64,000 nt of DNA from Candidatus Rokuibacteriota bacterium (GTDB lineage Bacteria > Methylomirabilota > Methylomirabilia > Rokubacteriales > CSP1-6). The first letter of the stretch is position 1; the number at the start of each line of letters is the position of its first letter. The stretch spans positions 1 to 64,000 of the forward strand of contig QHTE01000063.1 in assembly GCA_003220685.1 (NCBI GenBank). The letters are read 5' to 3'. Positions 52,504-62,276 of the stretch are shown one piece after another. The notes under the pieces are model-generated. The model ran no database searches. It was not told where the DNA came from and saw only the letters and a program-made list of their open reading frames with translations. Both the position numbers and the translations under genes were made by a program.

Positions 52504-54337
52504 CCGCAGGCTCGCCGCGGGTCCGCTCCTGTGCGACGGCGCGATGGGTACCCTGCTCTACGCGCGCGGGATCTCGCTCGACGCGTGCTTCGACGTCCTC
52601 AACCTGAACAACCCCCGGGTCGTCCAGTCGATCCACGCCGACTACATCGCCGCCGGCGCCGACTGCATCGAGACCAACACCTTCGGCGCGAACCGGTTCA
52701 AGCTGGCGATCCACGGCCTGGACAAGCAGGTGCGCGAGATCAACCGGCGCGGGGTCGCGCTCGCGCGCGATGTGCGCGAGAGCTCCGGCCGCGACGTCTT
52801 CGTGCTTGGCTCCATCGGGCCGCTCGGCAAGTACCTGGCGCCGCTCGGCACCGTCACGCCCGACGAGGCGCGCTCGGCGTTTCACGAGCAGGCCGAAGCT
52901 CTCCTCGAGGGGGGGGTCGACGCCTTCGTGGTCGAAACGTTCTCCGACCTGGACGAGGTCGCGCTCGCCGTGGCCGCGATCCGCGCAATCACCGACGTGC
53001 CGATCATCGCCCAGATGGCGTTCACCGACGACGGCACCACGTTCACGGGCCGCCCGGCCGCCGACGTCGCACGCGCGCTGCGCGCGCTGCCGGTCGATGC
53101 GCTCGGGGCGAACTGCTCCGTCGGCTCGAGCACGCTCTACGAGGTACTCGAGCAGATGCGCCCCGAGGCGGGAAGCTTGCCGCTCTGCATCCAGCCCAAC
53201 GCCGGCCTGCCGAGCCGGATCGGTGAGCGTCTGATCTATCTCTCGTCGCCCGCCTACATGGCCGAGTACGCCGAGCGAATGGTGGGCGCCGGCGCCCGCC
53301 TGGTCGGCGGCTGCTGCGGCACGACGCCCCAGCACGTCGCCGCGATGCGTGAAGTCCTCGACCGCCGACGCCCGGCCCGGCCGGAAGCTCGCACCACGGC
53401 GGTCACGGTCAGTCCGGTGGCCACCGGTGTTTCGCCCGGTCTCCACGTCGCCCGGCCGCCGACGTTACTCGGCCGCAAGCTCGCGGCCGGCGAGTTCGTC
53501 GTCACCGTCGAGCTCGATCCCCCGCGCGGCCACAGCGTGGAGAAGCTCGTGCAGGGCGCCAAGCTCTTGCGCGAGCGGGGCGTCGACATCGTCGACATCA
53601 ACGACGGCTCACTCGGGCGGGTCAGGATGGCGGTGCTGCCGACCGCCTTGCTGGTGCGCGAGGCGACGGGCCTCGACATCAACATGCATTTCACCTGTCG
53701 CGACCGGAACCTGATGGGTATCCAGGGCGACCTTCTCGGCGCGCACGCCCTCGACGTGCGCAACATCCTGGCGATGACCGGCGATCCTCCCCGCGCGGGC
53801 GACTATGCCAACGCGACCGCCGTCTTCGACGTCGACGGGGTCGGGCTCATCGAGATCTTGCGCCGGATGAACGAGGGGCAGGACGCCACCGGCAGCAGCA
53901 TCGGCGAGCCGACGTCGTTCTACGTGGGCGCCGCGCTGAACCCGGCGGCCGAGGACGCCGCGCGGGAGATCGATCGCTTTGACCGAAAGGTCCGCGCCGG
54001 GGCGCGCTGGATCCAGACGCAGCCCGTGTACGACCTGGCCGAGCTCGATCGCTTCCTGGAGCGGGCCGGCGGCTCGCCGGTGCCCGTCCTGGTCGGCATC
54101 CTGCCGCTCCACAGCGCCCGCCACGCCGAGTTCCTCCACAACGAGGTGCCGGGGATCATGATTCCCGAGGACGTGCGCCGCCGCCTTCGCGAGGCGGGCG
54201 ACGGCGCGCTCCGCGTCGGCATCGAGATGGCGCAGGAGCTCGTCCGCGCCGTGCGACGTCGCTACGCCGGCGCGTATCTGATGCCCTCGTTCGGCCGCTT
54301 CGAGGTGGTTGCGGAGGTGCTCGATGCGATCCGCTGA
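52487..54337 (+). CDS. Bifunctional homocysteine S-methyltransferase / methylenetetrahydrofolate reductase (YitJ-like)
   Basis: 616 residues. Residues 1-290 form a homocysteine methyltransferase barrel (LLCDGAMGTLLYARG, IETNTFGANRFKL; zinc Cys in GANCSVGS and GGCCGTTP). Residues ~325-616 form a MetF-type reductase (VTVELDPPRGHSVEKL, MHFTCRDRNLMGIQGDLLGAHALDV, RNILAMTGDPP, WIQTQPVYDL). This is the fusion seen in Bacillus YitJ. It makes methyl-tetrahydrofolate and methionine, linking the split corrinoid system to the folate pool. Confidence 0.94.
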   Translation: MTYELSRRLAAGPLLCDGAMGTLLYARGISLDACFDVLNLNNPRVVQSIHADYIAAGADCIETNTFGANRFKLAIHGLDKQVREINRRGVALARDVRESSGRDVFVLGSIGPLGKYLAPLGTVTPDEARSAFHEQAEALLEGGVDAFVVETFSDLDEVALAVAAIRAITDVPIIAQMAFTDDGTTFTGRPAADVARALRALPVDALGANCSVGSSTLYEVLEQMRPEAGSLPLCIQPNAGLPSRIGERLIYLSSPAYMAEYAERMVGAGARLVGGCCGTTPQHVAAMREVLDRRRPARPEARTTAVTVSPVATGVSPGLHVARPPTLLGRKLAAGEFVVTVELDPPRGHSVEKLVQGAKLLRERGVDIVDINDGSLGRVRMAVLPTALLVREATGLDINMHFTCRDRNLMGIQGDLLGAHALDVRNILAMTGDPPRAGDYANATAVFDVDGVGLIEILRRMNEGQDATGSSIGEPTSFYVGAALNPAAEDAAREIDRFDRKVRAGARWIQTQPVYDLAELDRFLERAGGSPVPVLVGILPLHSARHAEFLHNEVPGIMIPEDVRRRLREAGDGALRVGIEMAQELVRAVRRRYAGAYLMPSFGRFEVVAEVLDAIR

Positions 54338-55631
54338 GCCCACCCGGCTCGACGCGCGCGAGGCGGCGGACGCGATTCGCACCGGCGCGGTGAGCCCGGT
54401 CGAGCTGGTCGAGGCCTGCCTGGCGCGGATCCGCGCCCTGGACGGCGCGCTCGAGGCGTGGGCCCACGTCGATGCCGACGGCGCCCTCGCGGTCGCGCGC
54501 GAGCGCGAAGCGGAGGCACGCGCCGGGCGGCTTTGCGGCCCGCTGCACGGCGTTCCGGTCGGCGTGAAGGATATCTTCGACGTCGCCGGGATGCCGACGA
54601 CTGGGGGGGCTCGGCCCTTCGCGCACACCCGGCCGAGCGCGGACGCGGCCGCGGTGGCGCGCATCCGCGCGGCCGGCGCGATCGTGCTCGGCAAGACAGT
54701 GACGACGGAGTTCGCGTATCGCGACCCCGCCCCCACGCGAAACCCGTGGAACCGCGCTCACACCCCCGGGGGCTCGTCGGCGGGCTCGGCGGCGGCCGTC
54801 GCCGCACGGATGGCGCCGCTCGCGCTAGGCTCGCAAACGGTTGGCTCGGTGCTGCGGCCCGCCGCCTACTGCGGCGTCGTCGGGTTCAAGGGCACGCACG
54901 GTCTAGTGCCGGTGGCGGGCGTCATCCCCCTCGCCTGGTCGCTCGATCACGTGGGTGTGCTCACGCGCTCCGTTGCCGACGCCGCCCTGGCGATGTCGGT
55001 GCTCGCCGGACGCGACCTGACGCCGCTGCTGGTGAGCGCGCCGCGGCTGGCCCTGGCACCCGAGCTCCTGAGCCGGGCCTCCCGCGAGGTCGCGGCGCAC
55101 ACCGAGGCGGTGGCCGACGCCTTCGCTCGCGCCGGCGCCACGGTATCGAAGATCGAGCTGCCGCCCTCGTTTCGCGATCTCCCGGCCGCGGGATTGACGG
55201 TGCTCGAGGCGGAGGCCGCGGCCTACCACGAGCCGTGGTTCGTCAAGCATGCCGACGAGTACAGTCCCGAGATGCGGAGCCTCATCGAAGCCGGCCGCGG
55301 CGTGTCGGCGACCGCCTACGTCGGCGCCAACCGGCGGCGTCTGTCCTTTCGCGACGACGTCATGCCGCTGCTGGCCGCGCACGACGCGCTCCTCGCTCCC
55401 ACGGCGCCCGCGCCCGCGCCGTCCGGGCTCGGCTCGACCGGCGATGGCTCGCTCTGCGCGCCCTGGAGCAACGCGGGCGTTCCGGCCATCAGCCTGCCGA
55501 GCGGTATCGCCGCCTCGGGGCTCCCACACGCTATCCAGCTGGTCCAGGCGGCCGGGGCGTCGAGCCGTCTCCTCGGCGTCGCGGCCTGGTGTGAACGGGT
55601 GCTCGGGTTCACGCAGGCCCCGGGGGTCTAG
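54324..55631 (+). CDS. Amidase signature family hydrolase
   Basis: 435 residues. The Ser-cisSer-Lys triad is visible: Lys in GVPVGVKDIFD, the cis-Ser in TPGGSSAGSAAAVA, and the nucleophile Ser in QTVGSVLRPAAYCGVVGFK. The family usually has TGGS at the last site; here it is TVGS. The ATG at 54324 has a GGAGG 6 bp upstream and overlaps the preceding stop by 14 bp. It hydrolyses an unidentified amide. The D-aminoacylase gene follows, so both may serve amide-compound breakdown. Confidence 0.9.
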   Translation: MRSAEPTRLDAREAADAIRTGAVSPVELVEACLARIRALDGALEAWAHVDADGALAVAREREAEARAGRLCGPLHGVPVGVKDIFDVAGMPTTGGARPFAHTRPSADAAAVARIRAAGAIVLGKTVTTEFAYRDPAPTRNPWNRAHTPGGSSAGSAAAVAARMAPLALGSQTVGSVLRPAAYCGVVGFKGTHGLVPVAGVIPLAWSLDHVGVLTRSVADAALAMSVLAGRDLTPLLVSAPRLALAPELLSRASREVAAHTEAVADAFARAGATVSKIELPPSFRDLPAAGLTVLEAEAAAYHEPWFVKHADEYSPEMRSLIEAGRGVSATAYVGANRRRLSFRDDVMPLLAAHDALLAPTAPAPAPSGLGSTGDGSLCAPWSNAGVPAISLPSGIAASGLPHAIQLVQAAGASSRLLGVAAWCERVLGFTQAPGV

Positions 55632-55640
55632 CCCACCGCC

Positions 55641-57236
55641 GTGCTGGATCTAAAAATCGAGGGTGCCCAGGTTTTCGACGGCACCGAACGTCCGGGCAGC
55701 CGCGCGGACGTCGGGATCAAGGACGACAAGATCGCCGCGATTGGTGATCTGCATCGCGAGCCCGCGGGGCGAAACCTGCACGCGGCGGGCAAGGTCGTGG
55801 CGCCCGGCTTCATCGACATGCACTCGCACTCGGACTGGCGTCTCTGGGACAACCGCCGCGCCGAGTCGAAGGTGCGGCAGGGTGTGACGACCGAGGTGGT
55901 CGGCAATTGCGGCTTCTCGCCGGCCCCGGTGTCCTCGGAGTTCCTCGAGGAACTTCGAGGCTTCGCCCTTCATGTCCCCGCCGGGATGGACTTTCGCTGG
56001 CGCTCGGTCGGCGACTACCTGCGCGCCTTCGACTCGAGCGGCACGGCGCTCAACGTGATCCAGCTGATCGGCCACGGCACCCTCAGGATCGCGGCGATGG
56101 GCTTCGCGCGCCGCGCCCCGACGGCGGCCGAGCTCGCCCGGATGCAGCGGTACATCGCCGACGGGATCGAGGACGGGGCGTGGGGCCTCTCGACCGGGCT
56201 CATCTACGCGCCCGGCTCCTATGCGACGACCGACGAGGTGGTCGCGCTCGCCGCCACCGCCTCACGCCATCGGGGCTTCTACGCGAGCCACATCCGGGGC
56301 GAAGGCGCCACGCTCCTGGACGCGGTCCGCGAGGCGATCCACGTGGGGCGCGAGGGTGACTTGCCGGTCCAGATCAGCCACGTGAAGGCGGCTGGCCGCC
56401 CCAACTGGGGCAAGGTCGCCGAGGCCCTGGAGCTTATCGACGCGGCGCGGGCCGAGGGGCTCGACGTGATGGCCGACGTCTATCCGTACACTGCCTCGAG
56501 CACGAGCCTCCGGACGCTCTTGCCCGACTGGGTGCTCGAAGGCGGGATCGATGCCATGCTCAAGCGCCTCGCCGATCCCGAGGATCGCGCGCGGATCCGG
56601 CGCGACGTCGAGGCGCCGGCGGCCGGCCAGAGCCTGCTCGATCGCATCGGGTGGGAGAACGTCATGGTCGCCTCGTGTACCCGGCGCAAGGACGCCGAGG
56701 GCCAGCGCATCTCCGAGATCGCGGCCAGACGCGGCATGGACCCGGTCGACGCCTCGCTCGAGCTGATTGTCGACGAGGGCGGCAAGGGGTATATGATTCT
56801 CTTCCAGCTCGACGAGCGCGATCTGCGTTGCGCGCTGGCCCATCCGGCCGTGATGATCGGCTCGGACGGCTCGGCCCTCGCGCCATACGGCGAGCTGGCG
56901 GCGGGCAAGCCACATCCCAGGAGCTATGGCACGTTCCCACGCGTTCTGGGCGAGTACGCACGCGAGCAGCGCGTGCTGACCTTGCCGCAGGCGATCCACA
57001 AGATGACGCAGCTGCCGGCGCGCCGCCTCGGGCTGAAGGATCGCGGCGTCGTCGCCGTGGGCGCCCGGGCCGACCTCGTCGTATTCGACGCGCGCCGTGT
57101 CGCCGATCGCGCCACCTACCAGGAGCCGCACCAGTATCCGACGGGCATCGAGCATGTGCTGGTGAACGGCACCTTCGTCATCAAGGACGGACAGCACACC
57201 GGCAGCCTCCCCGGCCGATTGCTGACGCCGCCGTGA
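55641..57236 (+). CDS. N-acyl-D-amino-acid deacylase (amidohydrolase family)
   Basis: 531 residues of the D-aminoacylase branch of the amidohydrolase superfamily. The metal motif is PGFIDMHSHSD, and the GVTTEVVGNCGFSPAP loop with its metal-bridging Cys, the SHIRGEG and QISHVKAAG histidines and the late IGSDGSAL Asp are all present. It releases D-amino acids from N-acylated forms. GTG start at 55641, 9 bp after the amidase stop. The C-terminal strands (GVVAVGARADLVVFDARRV) complete the composite domain. Confidence 0.93.
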   Translation: MLDLKIEGAQVFDGTERPGSRADVGIKDDKIAAIGDLHREPAGRNLHAAGKVVAPGFIDMHSHSDWRLWDNRRAESKVRQGVTTEVVGNCGFSPAPVSSEFLEELRGFALHVPAGMDFRWRSVGDYLRAFDSSGTALNVIQLIGHGTLRIAAMGFARRAPTAAELARMQRYIADGIEDGAWGLSTGLIYAPGSYATTDEVVALAATASRHRGFYASHIRGEGATLLDAVREAIHVGREGDLPVQISHVKAAGRPNWGKVAEALELIDAARAEGLDVMADVYPYTASSTSLRTLLPDWVLEGGIDAMLKRLADPEDRARIRRDVEAPAAGQSLLDRIGWENVMVASCTRRKDAEGQRISEIAARRGMDPVDASLELIVDEGGKGYMILFQLDERDLRCALAHPAVMIGSDGSALAPYGELAAGKPHPRSYGTFPRVLGEYAREQRVLTLPQAIHKMTQLPARRLGLKDRGVVAVGARADLVVFDARRVADRATYQEPHQYPTGIEHVLVNGTFVIKDGQHTGSLPGRLLTPP

Positions 57237-57240
57237 CCGC

Positions 57241-60200
57241 GTGAAGAACGGGCGCGAGCTGCGCGATCTGGTGACGCCGATTCTCTCGGCTCCCACGGTA
57301 GCCGAGGGGCTCGCCGCGGCCCTGCGCCGGTGCCTGGAGATGACGGGGGCGACGGCCGGGGCGCTCGCGTTCCGGCCGCGGAGCCAGGAGCCCATCATCG
57401 TCACCGCCGGCGCCCGGCGCTCGCCGGCTGGGCTCAGGGACTGGCTCATGACCGTGGCCGAAACGCCGACGCCTCGTCCGCGCCTCGCGCGAATCGTTCC
57501 GCCGGGCGCGGCGTCGGGCGACGCCGCCGCGCTCCTGAGAACACCGCTCGGCGCCGCGAGCCGGCGGGTCGGAGAGCTGGTCTTGCTCGGCCGGGTCGGA
57601 GCCCTCAGCGCCGACGCGTTGCCGGCGGAGCTGTCGCTCGAGCTGGCGGCGGCCCTCGAGCAGGTCGGCGAGCGGGAGCAGCGGGCGCGCCGCGAGGCGG
57701 CGCTCGCCGCGATCACCCGGGTGCTCACGGCGCGGCATACGATCGACGAGCTGTGCGGCACCTTCGCCGCGAGCGCCTCGAAGCTCGTGAGATTCGATCT
57801 GCTCACCGTTGCGCTGCTCGACGCCGAGCGTCGTGAGTTCGAGCGCGTCAGCGTGACGCCGCACAGCCCGGCGACGCCGCGGCCGCGCGAGCGGTGGATG
57901 CCGGTGGAGGGAACCCTGCTTGCGCGAGTCGTGGCCGAGGGTGCTCCGATTCGGATCGACGACGTCGAGCGCGAACAGGTTCCCGAGGCGAGCCGTCGGA
58001 TTCTCGATGCCGGCGGCTTCCGCGCGGTGGCGCTCGTCCCGCTGGTGTCGCGCGGTCAGGTCCTCGGCGCCGTCGTGCTCGCCGCGACCCGCCCGCGCGC
58101 CTTCGGCGATGTCGACGTCGAGGCAGTCGCCGAGCTCGCGCGCCCGCTAGCCCTGGGAATCGAGCAGTGGCGTCTGACCGAGGAGAGCCGACGGCGGGCC
58201 GACGAGCTGGCTGCGCTCCACGCGACCAGCCAGCTCATCACCGCCCGCCTCGACGTGGCGTCGGTCCTCGACCGGATCAGCCTCTCCGCGCCGGCGCTGA
58301 TCGGCGCCACCGGATGCGGCATCGGGCTCCTCAACAGTGAGAGGACGCACGTGATCCAGGCGGCCGCGCACGGCTTCCAGAGCGAGGAGTGGCGGACCTT
58401 GTCGGTCCCGGTCGACGAGGGAATCATCGGGCGAGTGGCCGCCGAGGGTGTCGCGATCCGGGTCGGCGACGTGCAGGCCGACCCGCGCTCGGCGCAGCGC
58501 GAGGTGGACGAGCGCGAAGGGATCCGGGCGATGCTGTGTGTGCCCTTGAAGGTCGTAGGCGCGGTCATCGGCGTGATCTCCGCCTTCTCGACTCGGCCGC
58601 GGAGCTTCACGGCGCACCACCAGAAGGTACTGGAGGCCTTCGCCGAGCACGCGGGAATCGCCATCCACGGCGCCAGGCTCTTCGACGAGAGCGTCCGGGG
58701 CGCTCGCGAGACCCGCGCGCTCCTCGAGGCGGGCCGGGCCGTCACGGCGAGCCTCGACGTCGGTCGAACGATGCGGATGATCCTGGAGGAGGCACGCGGG
58801 GTCCTGGGCGTCGACTCGTGCAGCGTGTCGACATTCGATCCGGCGACCGACGATCTGGTCATGGTCGCAAGCCTCGACGTCCCCCAGAACCTGGTGTCGA
58901 CGGTCCGGCTGCCTCTCGGTGTCGGGTTGACGGGGCGTGCGGTGCTGGAGAGGCGGCCGGTGCAGAGCAGCGACCTCTGGTCGGAGGCGCACGGCCAGTA
59001 TCGCCACCTGGCACAAGGCGCCGGCTTTCGCTCGATGCTGGTGGTCCCGCTCTGCGTCGGCGAGCGGGCCATCGGGGCGATCAGCGTCTTGAGGCGCGAC
59101 ACCCACGAGTTCTCGGCGCACGAGGAGGAGCTGCTCGTGGCGCTGGCCGACCAGGCGGCGATCGCTCTGGACCACGCGCGTCTCTACACCGAGCTCGAGG
59201 CCATGGTCGCAGACCGCACGCGCGAGCTCGACACGCAGAAGCGGTTCGTCGAGGTGGTCCTGGAGACGCTGCCGCTCGGTGTTTTCGTGCTCGACGCCGA
59301 CCTGAACGTGGTCCGCGTCAATTCGGCCGGCGGCCGCGCCCTGACGTGCGACGCCAGTGTCCGCGGTCCGCTGGTCCGCCTGCTCCCCGCCCACAAGGCC
59401 GCGCCGGTCCAGCTGTTGCTGCGGGACGCGTTCCGGACCCGGCGGGTGGGCTCGATCGACGAAGAGATGGTGATTGCCGGCGAGGCGAAGATCTTCCGGT
59501 TGACCGCGGCGCCGGTGGAGGCCGCCAGCGACCGCGGCACGCACGCCGTGCTCCTGGTGGAGGACGTCACGCTCGCGAAGCGGCTTGAGCGCCAGATGCT
59601 CCTGACCGAGCGGCTCACGACGGCCGGACGCCTCGCCGCCGGGGTCGCGCACGAGCTGAACAACCCGCTCGCGACGATCGCCGGGTGCGCCGAATCGCTC
59701 CGCGGGCGGCTGGATGAGGGCGATCCTGCGGGGCTGTCCGAGCCAGCGGACTTCCGGCAGTACCTGCGCCTGATCGAGGAAGAGGCGTATCGCTGCAAGG
59801 ACATCACCGGGAGCCTCTTACAGTTCGTGCGCGATCCCGGCAGCCAGCGGACCGCGACCGATCTGAACGGCGTCGTCCTGAAGGCCGCGGAGCTCCTGTC
59901 CCACCAGTCCCGCTTCGCGCGAAGCCGGGTGGTGACCGAGCTCGACCCCGAGCTCCCGACGGTGGCAGTGAACGAGGGCCAGCTCCGCCAGGTGTGCCTC
60001 GGGCTGGCCTCGAACGCTCTCGAGGCGATGGAGGGGCGCGGCACCTTGATCATCCGATCGCGTCACGCGCGCGGCGAACTCCAGATCGAGCTGGAGGACG
60101 ACGGGCCGGGCATTCCGGCCGAGAATCTCAGCCGGATCTTCGATCCATTCTTCACGACCAAGCCGCCCGGGCAGGGGACGGGGCTCGGACTCGCCATCGC

Positions 60201-60287
60201 CCAGGGTATCGTGAACGATCACGGCGGTCGCATCGAGGTCAGCTCGGTGGTCGGCAAGGGCAGCGTCTTCCGCGTGGTGCTGCCGCT

Positions 60288-60291
<4 letters not shown>
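57241..60291 (+). CDS. Multi-GAF sensor histidine kinase
   Basis: 1016 residues. An N-terminal region of about 170 residues is followed by three GAF domains (about 155-310, 325-480 and 495-650; each starts near a helix like [18 protein letters not shown]), a coiled linker ([15 protein letters not shown]), a PAS domain (~665-780), the dimerisation domain with His804 in [17 protein letters not shown], and an ATPase domain ([25 protein letters not shown]). No transmembrane helix is evident, so it senses a soluble or bound signal. Its stop overlaps the regulator gene (GTGA), making it the cognate kinase. Confidence 0.93.
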
Positions 60292-61640
<1,349 letters not shown>

Positions 61641-61680
61641 CCGTCGGCGGTGACGCGGAGCGGCAAACCGCGTCACCCAG

Positions 61681-61708
61681 TTGCGCCTTGCCACGGCCTG
61701 TGTACACT
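61681..61708 (+). promoter_or_regulatory. Candidate promoter for the RRM gene
   Basis: TTGCGC (61681-61686), a 16-bp spacer and TACACT (61703-61708). The leader to the ATG at 61810 would be about 95 nt, long for this window, which fits a post-transcriptionally controlled (for example cold-induced) RNA-binding protein. Confidence 0.4.
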
Positions 61709-61809
61709 GAGAGCGTCCGTCGCTTTGGGCGGACCTCGCCTCCGATGAAAGAGGCCTTCCGCGTTCGCGGGGCGTGCAAGAGAGCGGGAGACAGTCCCAG
61801 GGGGTTCCG

Positions 61810-62193
61810 ATGGCATCTAAACTCTACGTAGGCGGTCTTGCGTACTCCACGACCAGCGAAGGGCTTCGGGAGTTCTTCTCGCAGTGTGGGAACGTCCTGT
61901 CCGCGACCGTGATCACCGATCGCTTCTCAGGGCAGTCACGGGGTTTCGGATTCGTCGAGATGAACACGGCGGAGGAGGCCCAGGCCTCCATCTCCCAGCT
62001 GAACGGCCGCGAGCTCGACGGCCGCAGAATCACGGTGGAGATCTCCAATCCGCAGGCCGCGCGCACGGGTGGTGGCGGCGGGGGCCGGCCGGGCGGCGGG
62101 GGCCGGCCGGGCGGCGGCGGACGCGGACCCGGCGGCGGGGGCGGGCGCGACAGCGGCTACGCGCATCGGCCGTCCAAGCCCGTGAAGTGGTAG
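61810..62193 (+). CDS. RRM-type RNA-binding protein with glycine-rich tail
   Basis: 127 residues. One RNA-recognition motif (residues 3-80) has both RNP motifs: RNP2 LYVGGLAY and RNP1 RGFGFVEM. The tail is a Gly/Arg/Pro-rich low-complexity region (about residues 86-117) ending HRPSKPVKW. This is the bacterial Rbp type, similar to cyanobacterial cold-inducible proteins. Low-complexity repeats in the tail vary readily in length. Confidence 0.95.
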   Translation: MASKLYVGGLAYSTTSEGLREFFSQCGNVLSATVITDRFSGQSRGFGFVEMNTAEEAQASISQLNGRELDGRRITVEISNPQAARTGGGGGGRPGGGGRPGGGGRGPGGGGGRDSGYAHRPSKPVKW

Positions 62194-62235
62194 CAGAGCA
62201 GGCGACGACTCGAACTGCCGAGATCGCAGGCACCG

Positions 62236-62264
62236 CGGGGGTCAGCCATCCCGGCTGACCCCCG
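62236..62264. terminator. Bidirectional terminator hairpin
   Basis: A perfect 12-bp stem CGGGGGTCAGCC-atccc-GGCTGACCCCCG, extended by an outer GCAC/GTGC pair across a 2-nt bulge, then cgttctTACTT on the plus strand. It lies between the convergent RRM and DUF169-UroD genes. Confidence 0.75.
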
Positions 62265-62276
62265 TGCCGTTCTTAC

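Noticed and set aside
62080-62150. Glycine-rich repeats in the RRM gene as a CRISPR-like or mobile repeat
   Set aside because: They are in-frame GGC/GGN codon repeats encoding a normal low-complexity tail, without spacers.
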